From: Pseudomonas nunensis | Lineage (GTDB): Bacteria > Pseudomonadota > Gammaproteobacteria > Pseudomonadales > Pseudomonadaceae | Length of the DNA stretch: 64,000 nt | Direction: 5' to 3' | Assembly: GCF_024296925.1 (NCBI RefSeq) | Contig: NZ_CP101125.1 | Location: 5,582,501 to 5,646,500 of the forward strand | Part shown: positions 36,757 through 45,833 of the stretch, in pieces | Numbering within the stretch: position 1 is the stretch's first letter | Layout: each line of letters starts with the position of its first letter | Program-made: the position numbers and the translations under genes | The notes under the pieces: generated by a model | The model's database searches: none | What the model saw: the letters and a program-made list of their open reading frames with translations, nothing else | What the model was told of the DNA's origin: nothing

Positions 36757-38178
36757 TCAGTTATTACGGATCTTCTCGACAATCGCGGTCGTCGAGCTGT
36801 TTTCCACCAGCCCCAGCACTTTCACTGTCCCGCCGTAGGCCGAGACGATGTCCGCGCCGACCACCTGGTCGATCCCGTAATCCCCGCCCTTGACCAACAC
36901 GTCCGGCTTGACCTCGCGCAGCAGGTTTTCCGGGGTGCCTTCAGCGAAGCTGATAACCCAATCCACCGCGCCCAGACCGGCCAGTACCGCCATGCGCCGG
37001 TCAACGCTGTTGATCGGACGACCCGGCCCTTTCAGGCGGCTCACCGAAGCATCGTCATTGACCGCGACGATCAGGCGATCACCCTGGGCCCGCGCCTGCT
37101 CGAGGTAGGTCACATGGCCAGCATGCAGAATGTCGAAGCAGCCGTTGGTGAAGACGATCCGCTCGTTGTGCGCACGGGCATCATCGACGGCCAGCAACAA
37201 CTGCTCAAGGCCGAGCACACCGCGCTCGGAGCCTTCTTCACGCTGGATCGCGCGACGCAGTTCCGGTGCGCTGATGCACGCCGTACCGAGCTTGCCGACC
37301 ACAATGCCCGCCGCCAGGTTGGCCAGGGCCACCGCGTGGGGCAGTTCTTCGCCAGCGGCAATCGCCGCCGCCAGGGTAGAAATCACCGTGTCACCGGCGC
37401 CGGTCACGTCGAACACTTCACGGGCGCGGGCCGGCAGGTGCAACGCCGGATGATCCGGGCGCAGCAAGGTCATGCCGTGCTCGCCACGGGTCACCAGCAA
37501 GGCGCCGAGGTCGAGGTCGTGCATCAGGGTCGCGCCCTTGCTCACGAGTTCGTGCTCATCGGCGCACCCGCCGACGATGGCCTCGAACTCGCTGAGGTTC
37601 GGGGTGATCAGGCTGGCACCACGGTAGATCGAGAAATCTTTGCCCTTCGGGTCAGCCAGCACCGGAATGCCACGGGCGCGGGCAGCCTGGATCAGCACCT
37701 GATGGTTTTTCAGTGCGCCTTTGCCGTAATCGGACAGCACCAGCACCTTGATGCCTTCGAGCAATTCGTCGACCTGCTCGCCCAGCGCCAGGGCGTCGGT
37801 GGCGAACGGTTCTTCGAAGTCGATACGCAGCAATTGCTGGTGACGGCTCATGACCCGCAACTTGACGATGGTCGGCTGGTGCGCAATGCGCTGGAACAAC
37901 GCGCGCACACCGGCACCCTTGAGGCTATTGGCCAGGCTGTCGGCGGCTTCATCGTCGCCGGTCACGCCGACCAGCGAAGCCGGGGCGCCGAGGGCGGCGA
38001 TGTTGAGCGCAACGTTGGCGGCACCGCCCGGGCGGTCCTCGATTTGCTCGACCTTGACCACCGGTACCGGCGCCTCAGGGGAAATCCGTGAGGTACCACC
38101 ATGCCAGTAACGGTCGAGCATGACATCGCCGACCACCAAGACAGGGGCTTGATCGAATCGCGGCATGGACAACTTCAT
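36757..38178 (-). CDS. hldE: Bifunctional heptose 7-phosphate kinase / heptose 1-phosphate adenylyltransferase
   Basis: HldE carries out two steps in making ADP-heptose for the LPS inner core. The start at 38178 (MKLSMPRFDQ) gives 473 residues. The N-terminal ribokinase-like domain (about 1-318) has GDVMLDRYWHG and the anion-hole motif VTGAGDT. The C-terminal nucleotidyltransferase domain (about 340-473) has FTNGCFDILHAGH with the HxGH motif. It supplies the substrate for WaaC and WaaF encoded at 58.8-60.9 kb. Confidence 0.97.
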   Translation of the reverse strand: MKLSMPRFDQAPVLVVGDVMLDRYWHGGTSRISPEAPVPVVKVEQIEDRPGGAANVALNIAALGAPASLVGVTGDDEAADSLANSLKGAGVRALFQRIAHQPTIVKLRVMSRHQQLLRIDFEEPFATDALALGEQVDELLEGIKVLVLSDYGKGALKNHQVLIQAARARGIPVLADPKGKDFSIYRGASLITPNLSEFEAIVGGCADEHELVSKGATLMHDLDLGALLVTRGEHGMTLLRPDHPALHLPARAREVFDVTGAGDTVISTLAAAIAAGEELPHAVALANLAAGIVVGKLGTACISAPELRRAIQREEGSERGVLGLEQLLLAVDDARAHNERIVFTNGCFDILHAGHVTYLEQARAQGDRLIVAVNDDASVSRLKGPGRPINSVDRRMAVLAGLGAVDWVISFAEGTPENLLREVKPDVLVKGGDYGIDQVVGADIVSAYGGTVKVLGLVENSSTTAIVEKIRNN

Positions 38179-38284
38179 GGAGCAACCCACATACAAAATG
38201 AACAGGGGCGCGATATTAACACAGGGTTGGCGCAGGCTTGTGCGGCGGCTGCAACAGGATGAATTGACAGGGGTTTCTGATCAT

Positions 38285-38893
38285 TTATTGAGCAAACAAC
38301 GTCGCTAACCGAGCGCAGGCGTCCTCCAGATGCAGATTTTGAGTGTCGATCTCGCACTCGGCCTTCAGCGGCGCCTCATACGGGCTGTCGATACCGGTAA
38401 AGTCCTTGATCCGCCCCTGCAGGGCCGCCTGATACAAACCTTTGGGGTCCCGTTGCGCGCAAATCGAGAAAGGTGTGCTCACGTAAACCTCGATGAAATC
38501 GCCCTCGGCAAACAATCGCCGCGCCGCCTCACGCTCGGCGCGGAACGGCGAGATCGCCGCGACGATCACAATCAGCCCGGCATCGACCATCAACCGCGCG
38601 ACCTCGGCCATGCGCCGAATGTTTTCCCGGCGACAATCAGCCCCCATGCCCAGGTCGCTGCACAGGCCATTACGCAGGTTGTCGCCATCAAGGATAAACG
38701 TGTGAAAGCCACGTTGATTGAGTTGCAGCTCCAGGGCATTTGCCAGCGTCGACTTTCCCGCCCCGGACAAACCGGTCAACCAGAGGCAGCGCGCACGCTG
38801 CGACTTGAGCGCGGCCCGGGCGTCGCTCGACAGCGCCAATCCGTAGGGGCGGATCGCCGGCATTGGCGTGGACATTGGTTGGGCGTTATTCAT
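38285..38893 (-). CDS. cysC: Adenylylsulfate (APS) kinase
   Basis: CysC phosphorylates adenylyl sulfate to PAPS, the universal sulfuryl donor. From ATG 38893 the product has 202 residues. The P-loop is GLSGAGKS (41-48), followed by DGDNLRNGL and the AAISPFRAER segment with the family serine. The stand-alone enzyme overlaps the upstream sulfotransferase gene by 8 bp, so the two are translationally linked. Many pseudomonads also carry a cysNC fusion for assimilation; that region is not in the window, so this copy may be dedicated to the sulfotransferase. An alternative start is at MSTPMP. Confidence 0.93.
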   Translation of the reverse strand: MNNAQPMSTPMPAIRPYGLALSSDARAALKSQRARCLWLTGLSGAGKSTLANALELQLNQRGFHTFILDGDNLRNGLCSDLGMGADCRRENIRRMAEVARLMVDAGLIVIVAAISPFRAEREAARRLFAEGDFIEVYVSTPFSICAQRDPKGLYQAALQGRIKDFTGIDSPYEAPLKAECEIDTQNLHLEDACARLATLFAQ

Positions 38894-39590
38894 AACCGAG
38901 CATCTCGTAATCACGCTGATACACCCGGCGCACCAGCCGTCGGGTCCGCACGGAACAGAAATCGCGGGCCAGTCTAGGCAGGCGCTGCTGTGAGCCGTTG
39001 AGATAAGGCAACGTCACTGGATGTTTCAACTGCTCGCACACCAACTCGAAATCCCGCGCCAAGTGCTCTTGATAGCCGATGAAGTCCAGGGCCAGATGCC
39101 CTAGGGAGTCGGTGAGGAAATCCGACTGTGCGGCAAAATGCAGCTGGCGGCTGATCGTCTCCGGATGCAGCCAGCGCGCCACGAAGTCGTCGAAATCGCG
39201 GTACTGATTCACCAGTTTCTGCGCCGCGTGGTCACGCCGTCCCAACTCGTTCCCCCTCAGAAAAGCGTAAGCCGAGTAGGCCCTCTCCAGTGGATCGCGG
39301 ACGAAAGCGAACTTGAAACTGGCGGCAAACTGTTCGGGAAACTGTTGCTCGTACCAGTACAACGGCAAGTGTCCGGGGCTCCAGTCGTCGAACAATGCCG
39401 CGCACACGCTGCTGCCGGCGCACTTGGGCACATGAATGAACAGGCACCCATGCTGTGCGAAGGACGTGGGGAATTGCAGATTGGCTGACATCGACTTGTT
39501 CACCACCTGACGGTCCACGACCGACAGGCGCCCCAGCAGGAAGGCTCGCTGCTGCTTGGGCAATAGTTTCCAGAGATATCGTTGCAACAT
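38886..39590 (-). CDS. Sulfotransferase family 2 protein (carbohydrate sulfotransferase-like)
   Basis: The 234-residue protein carries both PAPS-binding elements of the Golgi-type Sulfotransfer_2 family. The 5'-phosphosulfate loop is FIHVPKCAGSS (51-61) and the 3'-phosphate loop FAFVRDPLERAYSAY (94-108). There is no signal peptide, so it should work in the cytoplasm on a nucleotide- or lipid-linked sugar or on the LPS core before export. It is coupled to cysC and sits between hldE and msbA, which are neighbours in P. aeruginosa. A sulfated core or O-antigen sugar is the simplest hypothesis; the acceptor is unknown. Confidence 0.82.
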   Translation of the reverse strand: MLQRYLWKLLPKQQRAFLLGRLSVVDRQVVNKSMSANLQFPTSFAQHGCLFIHVPKCAGSSVCAALFDDWSPGHLPLYWYEQQFPEQFAASFKFAFVRDPLERAYSAYAFLRGNELGRRDHAAQKLVNQYRDFDDFVARWLHPETISRQLHFAAQSDFLTDSLGHLALDFIGYQEHLARDFELVCEQLKHPVTLPYLNGSQQRLPRLARDFCSVRTRRLVRRVYQRDYEMLGYE

Positions 39591-39720
39591 TGCGGTACCC
39601 GCGCGAGGGGGATGGCCCCTTCGATTGAAGTCAAAAGTTCGTTCAGGAACCTTAACAAGCGCGGTGCGGAGTTTTATTCAGGTTTGGTCAAGAAGGGTAA
39701 GGATTCGGACACAAATCACC

Positions 39721-39852
39721 TGTGGCGAGGGAGCTTGCTCCCGCTGGGGCGCGAAGCGGCCCTGAGCCTGACTGCAGTTATTGATCTGAAAGAGCTGGTA
39801 AGCAGACTTAGGGCTGCTACGCAGCCCAGCGGGAGCAAGCTCCCTCGCCACA
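39721..39852. repeat. Composite ~130-bp inverted repeat, copy 4 of 4
   Basis: Arms 'tgtggcgagggagcttgctc' and 'gagcaagctccctcgccaca'. It fills most of the 291-bp gap between msbA and the sulfotransferase gene, and would fold in any msbA read-through transcript. The remaining bases 39591-39720 are relatively AT-rich and probably hold the promoter of the sulfotransferase-cysC pair. Confidence 0.85.
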
Positions 39853-39881
39853 ATAGGACCGGGAGCTAAAGCTTGCTTTGG

Positions 39882-41684
39882 TCAGGCGATGTCTTCAGCC
39901 GGGGCATCGAGGCCCATGGCGTTCAAGCGAGCGTAGTAACCGTTCTGCGCCAGCAGTTCGGCATGGGTGCCGCGCTCGACGATGCGGCCCTGATCCATGA
40001 CCAGAATCAGGTCAGCCTTCTCGATGGTCGACAGCCGGTGGGCGATCACCAGGGTGGTCCGGCCTTTCATGACCTGGTCCAGCGCGGCCTGGATGTGCCG
40101 CTCCGATTCGGTATCAAGGGCCGAAGTGGCCTCATCGAGGATCAGCAATGGCGCGTTCTTCAACAAAGCCCGGGCAATCGCCAGACGCTGGCGCTGGCCA
40201 CCGGACAGCAACACACCGTTCTCGCCGACCTGAGTGTCCAGGCCTTCCGGCAACTGCGCGATGAAGTCCATGGCGTAAGCGTCTTTCGCCGCTTTCTCGA
40301 TGTCCTCACGGGGCGCGCCGGCCAGATCGCCATAGGCAATGTTGTTGGCCACGGTGTCGCTGAACAGCGTCACATGCTGGGTCACCTGGGCGATGTGCTT
40401 GCGCAGGTTCAGCAGCTTGTATTGTTCCACTTCAACGCCATCGATCAGGATCTCGCCCTTGTCGTGGTGATAGAAGCGTGGAATCAGGTTGGCCAGGGTC
40501 GATTTGCCACTGCCCGAGCGTCCTACCAGCGCCACCATTTGCCCCGGTTCGACCGAGAAGCTGATGTCGTTGAGCACCTGGCGATCGGTGTCCGGGTAGG
40601 TGAAGCTCAGGTTGCGCACGTCCAGGCGACCGCTGACCGAGTCGCGCTCGACGGTGCCGTTATCGACTTCCGGCTCGACGTCCAGCTGCTCGAAAATGCT
40701 TTCGGCACCGGCCACGCCTTTCTGGATGGTCGAGCTGACTTCCGACAACTGACGGATCGGCTTGGGCAGCAGGCCGGCCAAGGTGATGTAGGCAATCATG
40801 TCGCCGGCAGAAGCATCACCGCGCAGGTACAGAACCAGGAACATCAGCACCGCCATGGCGCTGTAGATCACCAGTTGCAGCAGCGGCGTGTAGATCGCGC
40901 CGGTGCGGGTCATGCGCAGTTGCTTGTCGGTGTTGCCCTGGCTTGCCGCCAGGAAACGATTTTGCTCGTAGACTTCGCCGCCGAAACTGCGAACCACGCG
41001 ATAGCCCTGGATCGTTTCCGAGGACACGTGGGTCACATCGCCCATGGCCGTCTGGATTTTCTTGCTCTGCTTGCGGAATTTCTTGCTGGCGGTGCGCACC
41101 ATGACGGCGATCAGCGGCAGAATCGCGACCATCACCAGCGTCAGGCGCCAGTTCATGATCAGCAGCGAGCCAAACAGGAAGATCACTGTCATGCCTTCAC
41201 GGATTACGACCTTGATCGCATCTGTGGCCGCCCCGGTGACCATGGTCACGTTGAAGGTGATACGCGAAATCAGATGACCCGAGTTATGCTTGTCGAAGTA
41301 ACGGTTCGGCAAGACCAGCAGGTTGTTGAACAGTTGCACTCGCAGGTCGTGGACCAGCCCGAGGGAAACCTTGGCCAGGAAGTAGTTACCCAGGTAAGAA
41401 CCCAACCCCTGCCACGCCGCGATCAGGATGATCAGCAACGGCACCGCCTGCAGCAGCTGCAGGTCGCGCAGGTAAGGCACCGTCGGAAACAGCACGGCCT
41501 CTGGATTGGACAGGCCGTCGACGAAGTACTTGAGGATGTAGCCGAGCATTGGCTGCGTCGAAGCGAAAATCAGAAAACCGACAATGCTGATCAGGAAAAG
41601 ACTGATGTACGGCCGGACATAGCCGAGCAGACGGAAGTAGATTTTCAAGCTCGATGGGCTTGCGGAGAGACTGGAGTCGGTCAT
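39882..41684 (-). CDS. msbA: Lipid A export ATP-binding/permease protein MsbA
   Basis: MsbA flips core-lipid A across the inner membrane. The 600-residue half-transporter has an N-terminal six-helix ABC exporter domain (about 15-330). The nucleotide-binding domain has Walker A GRSGSGKST, the signature LSGGQRQRLAIARAL and Walker B LLILDEATSALD. The start (MTDSSLSASPSSL) is divergent from the O-antigen ligase fusion across 156 bp. It works between the core-assembly enzymes and the ligase. Confidence 0.96.
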   Translation of the reverse strand: MTDSSLSASPSSLKIYFRLLGYVRPYISLFLISIVGFLIFASTQPMLGYILKYFVDGLSNPEAVLFPTVPYLRDLQLLQAVPLLIILIAAWQGLGSYLGNYFLAKVSLGLVHDLRVQLFNNLLVLPNRYFDKHNSGHLISRITFNVTMVTGAATDAIKVVIREGMTVIFLFGSLLIMNWRLTLVMVAILPLIAVMVRTASKKFRKQSKKIQTAMGDVTHVSSETIQGYRVVRSFGGEVYEQNRFLAASQGNTDKQLRMTRTGAIYTPLLQLVIYSAMAVLMFLVLYLRGDASAGDMIAYITLAGLLPKPIRQLSEVSSTIQKGVAGAESIFEQLDVEPEVDNGTVERDSVSGRLDVRNLSFTYPDTDRQVLNDISFSVEPGQMVALVGRSGSGKSTLANLIPRFYHHDKGEILIDGVEVEQYKLLNLRKHIAQVTQHVTLFSDTVANNIAYGDLAGAPREDIEKAAKDAYAMDFIAQLPEGLDTQVGENGVLLSGGQRQRLAIARALLKNAPLLILDEATSALDTESERHIQAALDQVMKGRTTLVIAHRLSTIEKADLILVMDQGRIVERGTHAELLAQNGYYARLNAMGLDAPAEDIA

Positions 41685-41840
41685 ATCACGCGAATGTCGA
41701 TAAAAAGGACGCTGACTTTAGCACAGCTTCTTCAGGGTTCTGGCAAACGCATAAAGGCTGTTATTGTTAGGCACTGCATTCAGCATCAAATAGCCATCAC
41801 ACCGAAATGGCCGATCAACTTCAGGATTGAATCTCTCAGC

Positions 41841-43706
41841 ATGCAACTCAGCGGTTTCAACAATACGTCCAATCGAATCTTCGATTTCATTTGCCTGTGG
41901 ATTCTTCCACTGGGCTATCTCTTGCTCCTGTGTGCGCTGTTCTTTCTGCCTGGACGCAGCCTTCACCACAAACTGTTTTATGGTCTCTTCAGCATTCCAT
42001 CGCTGATCGCCCTGTGCCTGCGCCCGCGCGAACTCAAGGAGTTGATACGCGAACCGGTGTTTATTGCACTGCTGATATTCGCCGCCTGGGCCTTGCTGAG
42101 TCTGTGCTGGGGACCGTCGGATAACCAAAGCATTCCCGGCCAGTTCAAGCCAGCACTGCATACGCTGCTGTTATTTGCCGGCTCCTACCTGCTGGTGCGC
42201 CACCGCAGCGAGATCATCCAGCCGTTGCTGTTCAGTGCCGCGATCGTCGGGCTGATCGCTTCGGTCTACAACCTCTACATGTTTGCGCATATCTACGAGC
42301 CCGGCATGCGGCTGATTGGTGCCGGCGCGTTTGACAATCCGTTGCTCAGCTCGCATATCTTCGGTTTCTTCTGTGCCTACTGGCTAAGCCTGAGCATGAC
42401 GTGCAAGCGTCGCCAGGTGCTCTGGCTCAGCCTTCCGGCCATGGCGGTCATGTTCATTGCGGTGATCGCCACGGGTTCCCGGACCCCACTGGTTGCCCTG
42501 ACGCTGGCCGCGCTCTGGCTGTGCTTCATCTGTTGGAATCGCCGCTCGGTCGTATTGCTCGCAGCGCTGGCCGTCAGCGGGTTAGGGATCGGTGTGCTGT
42601 TTTCGCGGATGCTCATTGAGCGAGGCGATTCCTTCCGCCTCGAAATCTGGCAAATGGTCCTGCAACGAATCGCTGAACACCCCTGGATTGGCCATGGCTA
42701 CAACGCCAGCCTGGCACTCGACCCCGGCGTCGGCTACAACCTGCAGGAGCCCCATAGCTTTGTGCTTGGCGTGCTCTATTACGTCGGTATTTTCGGCTTG
42801 TTACCCTGGTTGTTCTTTCAGGCCTGGGGCTTGCTGAGCAGCTGGCGCTATCGTGTCCAGCCACTGTTTATTATCGCTTCGACCTGGTTGATATTCGGCA
42901 TCGGCGCCGGTCTGACCGAGGGTGGCGGGATCATTTCGCGCCCTAAAGAGCACTGGTTCCTGTTGTGGATTCCCCTGGCGCTGATCGCCGCGCTAAGCAT
43001 CAACCAGCGCGCCAGACGCCTGCTGACCCTACCGGTCAAAACGCTGAAGCCGGCGGCTTTCGAGCAGATGACCGCCAATGCTCAAATGATCGAAGAAGAC
43101 GGGCTGGGACCGAAAGTCCTGCGCCTGGCCGATGGCAGTTTCCTCAAGCTGTTCCGCCGTCGTCGCTGGTACACCTCAGGCAGTTTCAACCCCTACTCCG
43201 AACGCTTTGCGGTTAACAGCGAGCAACTGCGCACCCTGGGCATTCCAACACCGCTGACCTTGGGCCTTTTCCGCCTTAAAGACGGCAGCAGTGCGGTGCA
43301 TTACTCGCCTTTACCCGGCAACACCCTGCGTCAGGTTCTACAAGGGATCACCGCGCCAGCGGTGCGTCAGGCACTGGTCGAGCGTTTCGGCAAGTTCATG
43401 GCGCAGCTACATGAGCAAGGCGTGTACTTCCGCTCCCTGCACCTGGGTAACGTACTGGTGCTGGAGGACGGCGAGTTCGGCCTGATCGATCTGGCCGATA
43501 TGCGCATCTACCCGTCCTCGTTAAGTCTGTCCCTGCGTCAGCGTAATCTACGTCACATGCAACGCTACACCGAGGATCGGCGCTGGTTGTTCGAAGATCA
43601 CTTCGAAGCGCTGCTCCAGGGATACGCCGTGACAGCGTCTAAATCCGCCGTAAGCAACCTGCACAAGCAAGTGCTGGCCGCCAGCCTCCCGGCCCGAGCT
43701 CACTGA
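41841..43706 (+). CDS. waaL: O-antigen ligase fused to a WaaP/APH-like kinase domain
   Basis: The 621-residue product starts at ATG 41841; the same frame stays open antisense through msbA, which is coincidental. Residues 1-390 form a polytopic O-antigen ligase with about 11 helices, the TGSRTPLV motif and the periplasmic loop QEPHSF, whose histidine is the likely catalytic base. Residues about 400-600 are a cytoplasmic kinase-like domain (Lys436, RSLHLGN at 531-537, LIDLAD at 548-553). The usual catalytic Asp of the loop is Ser532. In P. aeruginosa these parts correspond to separate genes (PA4999 and PA4998). WaaL joins O-antigen to core-lipid A in the periplasm. Confidence 0.88.
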   Translation: MQLSGFNNTSNRIFDFICLWILPLGYLLLLCALFFLPGRSLHHKLFYGLFSIPSLIALCLRPRELKELIREPVFIALLIFAAWALLSLCWGPSDNQSIPGQFKPALHTLLLFAGSYLLVRHRSEIIQPLLFSAAIVGLIASVYNLYMFAHIYEPGMRLIGAGAFDNPLLSSHIFGFFCAYWLSLSMTCKRRQVLWLSLPAMAVMFIAVIATGSRTPLVALTLAALWLCFICWNRRSVVLLAALAVSGLGIGVLFSRMLIERGDSFRLEIWQMVLQRIAEHPWIGHGYNASLALDPGVGYNLQEPHSFVLGVLYYVGIFGLLPWLFFQAWGLLSSWRYRVQPLFIIASTWLIFGIGAGLTEGGGIISRPKEHWFLLWIPLALIAALSINQRARRLLTLPVKTLKPAAFEQMTANAQMIEEDGLGPKVLRLADGSFLKLFRRRRWYTSGSFNPYSERFAVNSEQLRTLGIPTPLTLGLFRLKDGSSAVHYSPLPGNTLRQVLQGITAPAVRQALVERFGKFMAQLHEQGVYFRSLHLGNVLVLEDGEFGLIDLADMRIYPSSLSLSLRQRNLRHMQRYTEDRRWLFEDHFEALLQGYAVTASKSAVSNLHKQVLAASLPARAH

Positions 43707-44923
43707 TGAACGAAACCAACCCCCTCATTGCGCTGGCAGCCTATCTGCTGGCCATCGTAACCGCCGCACTGCTGTTGCGTGCCGTTCCGAAAATCGCCCG
43801 GCACCTGCAACATTCCGGTGAAAGTCGCTACGCGAGCATCGACGGCCTGCGTGGCTACCTGGCGTTTGGTGTGTTCGTGCACCACTCGATCATTACCTGG
43901 ATCTTTTTACGCACCGGCATCATTGATTTCCCACCGAGCAACTTCTATTCGCAGCTCGGCCAGGGCAGCGTTGCGCTGTTTTTCATGATCACCGGTTTTC
44001 TGTTCTGGAGCCGATTGCTCGCACAAGGGCGCAACCACGACTGGCTGGCCTTTGCCATATCCCGGCTGTTTCGCCTCTACCCGTTGTATTTGCCATTGAT
44101 GGTGATCGTGTTCGTCTCGGTCTTCTATCTGCAAAATTGGGAGCTGAAAGATTCCGGCGTCCGGCTTGCCGGTCAGATCCTGGCCTGGCTGACCTTCGAC
44201 CGACCGGACGTCAACCAGTACCACCAGACCGGCATGCTGATCTCCAACGTCACCTGGACCCTGGGTTACGAAGTGTTTTTCTACTTGGCATTGCCGCTGG
44301 CCGGCATGGTGTTCATCTATCGCGGCAACTGGCTGCAAGTGGTGTTGTGCCTGATCGGTATTTACGCCCTGTACCAGGTCGTCGGCTGGGAACACTCACT
44401 GAAGAAACACTTCCTGGCCAGCTTCCTGGGGGGGATCGGTGCCGCCTACTGGGTTCGCCGGCCGCAACTGGTAGCCTGGAGTCAGACGCGCCTGGCCGGC
44501 ATCATCGCGTTGATCGCGCTGGCAATTGCCTTCACCGCCTACAGCCGTGCCTTCAGCCTGATGCCGTTGCTGCTGCTGTCGGTGTTTTTTGTGATCGTGG
44601 CATCCGGGCACACGCTATTCGGCGCCCTGAAACCACGCAGCATCCGCTGGCTCGGCGAAATCAGCTACAGCACCTACCTGCTGCATGGTTTCCTGATCTG
44701 GGCGATGGTGCAGCGCCTGCCGCATATATTGCCCATCGATACCCGTGAAACCTGGGTCTTCCTGCCGATGATGGCGCTGTGCGCTTGCCTGCTGATCATC
44801 ATCAGCAGCCTGACCTTCCTGTACATCGAGAAGCCAGGCATCAACGCCGGCAAGAAAGTCTTGCAGTGGCTGCGCCAAGGCCGCGAGGCCGACAAGCGCC
44901 TGGGGGAAAAGATCGCCCGCTAG
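43706..44923 (+). CDS. Acyltransferase family 3 membrane protein (OafA-like)
   Basis: A 405-residue polytopic acyltransferase with about 10 membrane helices. The family signature RYASIDGLRGYLAFGVFVHH, containing the R/H pair, lies at about 42-61, and LGEISYSTYLLHG at about 315. Such proteins O-acetylate surface glycans using cytoplasmic acetyl-CoA. Its start overlaps the stop of the ligase fusion by one base (TGATG), so it is translationally coupled to O-antigen ligation. Acetylation of O-antigen or core is the probable role; the exact sugar is not predictable. Confidence 0.85.
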   Translation: MNETNPLIALAAYLLAIVTAALLLRAVPKIARHLQHSGESRYASIDGLRGYLAFGVFVHHSIITWIFLRTGIIDFPPSNFYSQLGQGSVALFFMITGFLFWSRLLAQGRNHDWLAFAISRLFRLYPLYLPLMVIVFVSVFYLQNWELKDSGVRLAGQILAWLTFDRPDVNQYHQTGMLISNVTWTLGYEVFFYLALPLAGMVFIYRGNWLQVVLCLIGIYALYQVVGWEHSLKKHFLASFLGGIGAAYWVRRPQLVAWSQTRLAGIIALIALAIAFTAYSRAFSLMPLLLLSVFFVIVASGHTLFGALKPRSIRWLGEISYSTYLLHGFLIWAMVQRLPHILPIDTRETWVFLPMMALCACLLIIISSLTFLYIEKPGINAGKKVLQWLRQGREADKRLGEKIAR

Positions 44924-44948
44924 CCGCGAGCGATCCACCCGGCCGGTA

Positions 44949-45833
44949 TCAGTCTTTTTCCAGCGGCGAGAAGTACAGCCGCCCCAGACCACGCCAGGTC
45001 TTCTTGTTCCAGGCCTTGAAAGGGATCTGCGCCAGCAGCTCCCGCGCCAGCGTGCGGTCGCGGTTGGCGGTTTTGAGGAACATCGAGCTCAAGAACTTGT
45101 AGCGCACCTCGTCGTACAGCGGGTGATCGCTGAACAGCGCGTAGGAACGCAGGATGTTGTCGATCATGAAGCGGTGGTTCTTGTAAGAGTTAGTGGCGTG
45201 CTTGCGATAGCGCGCCATCAGCACATTCAGGCCATCAATGAAATAACCGGCACGGGTCACCTTCAGCTCGATCAGCAAGTCCTCCAGACGAATGTTCGGA
45301 TCGAACCCGCCCACCTTGTCCAGCGCCTCGCGGCGGATCATCAGGGTCGGCGCCGGCGGGTAAGGCTTGCGCTCCAGAAACATGTCATCGAAGTCCAGGC
45401 GACGGAACGGCACGTCCCGGCGCTGGCGCTTCTCCGGGTACAGATTGCCGTCGGCGTCGATCAGCTCGATATTGCCGGCGCAAATCCCGACCTCGGGCTT
45501 GCCGTCCATGTACGCCACCTGAGTGGCGATGCGCTCCGGCAACATAATGTCATCGGAACCGAACGGCACAATCAGGCTGCCCTTAGAGCGAGCGATCGCG
45601 CCGTTGAGCGTGTTGGTCAGCCCCTGGTTTTCCTGCACCCGGAAGTCGAAGCCGTGCTGCGCCTGCAACGCCTTGATGCGCTCGACACTGTCGTCCTTGG
45701 AGCCGTCATCGACCACCAGCAACTCGATGTTCGAGTAGGTCTGGTTGATAACACTGAGGATGCTTTCCTCGATGTAGGGAGCGTGGTTGTACGACGCAAT
45801 GATGACGGTGACGATCGGTTGCGCGTCGCTCAT
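44949..45833 (-). CDS. wapR: Glycosyltransferase family 2, probable core rhamnosyltransferase WapR
   Basis: The 294-residue GT-A enzyme begins with IVTVIIASYNHAPYIEESI and has the metal-binding FGSDD motif near residue 94. By position next to waaL and ssg it matches PA5000 (WapR), an alpha-1,3-rhamnosyltransferase that builds the core form accepting O-antigen. Linkage and sugar are taken from P. aeruginosa and may differ here. It overlaps ssg by 4 bp and converges on the acyltransferase with only 25 bp between. Confidence 0.75.
   Translation of the reverse strand: MSDAQPIVTVIIASYNHAPYIEESILSVINQTYSNIELLVVDDGSKDDSVERIKALQAQHGFDFRVQENQGLTNTLNGAIARSKGSLIVPFGSDDIMLPERIATQVAYMDGKPEVGICAGNIELIDADGNLYPEKRQRRDVPFRRLDFDDMFLERKPYPPAPTLMIRREALDKVGGFDPNIRLEDLLIELKVTRAGYFIDGLNVLMARYRKHATNSYKNHRFMIDNILRSYALFSDHPLYDEVRYKFLSSMFLKTANRDRTLARELLAQIPFKAWNKKTWRGLGRLYFSPLEKD

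Noticed and set aside
39873..41840. Long open frame on the + strand running antisense through msbA into the ligase gene
   Set aside because: The antisense part has no family resemblance, and msbA on the other strand is complete with all ABC motifs. Only the part from ATG 41841 is the ligase.
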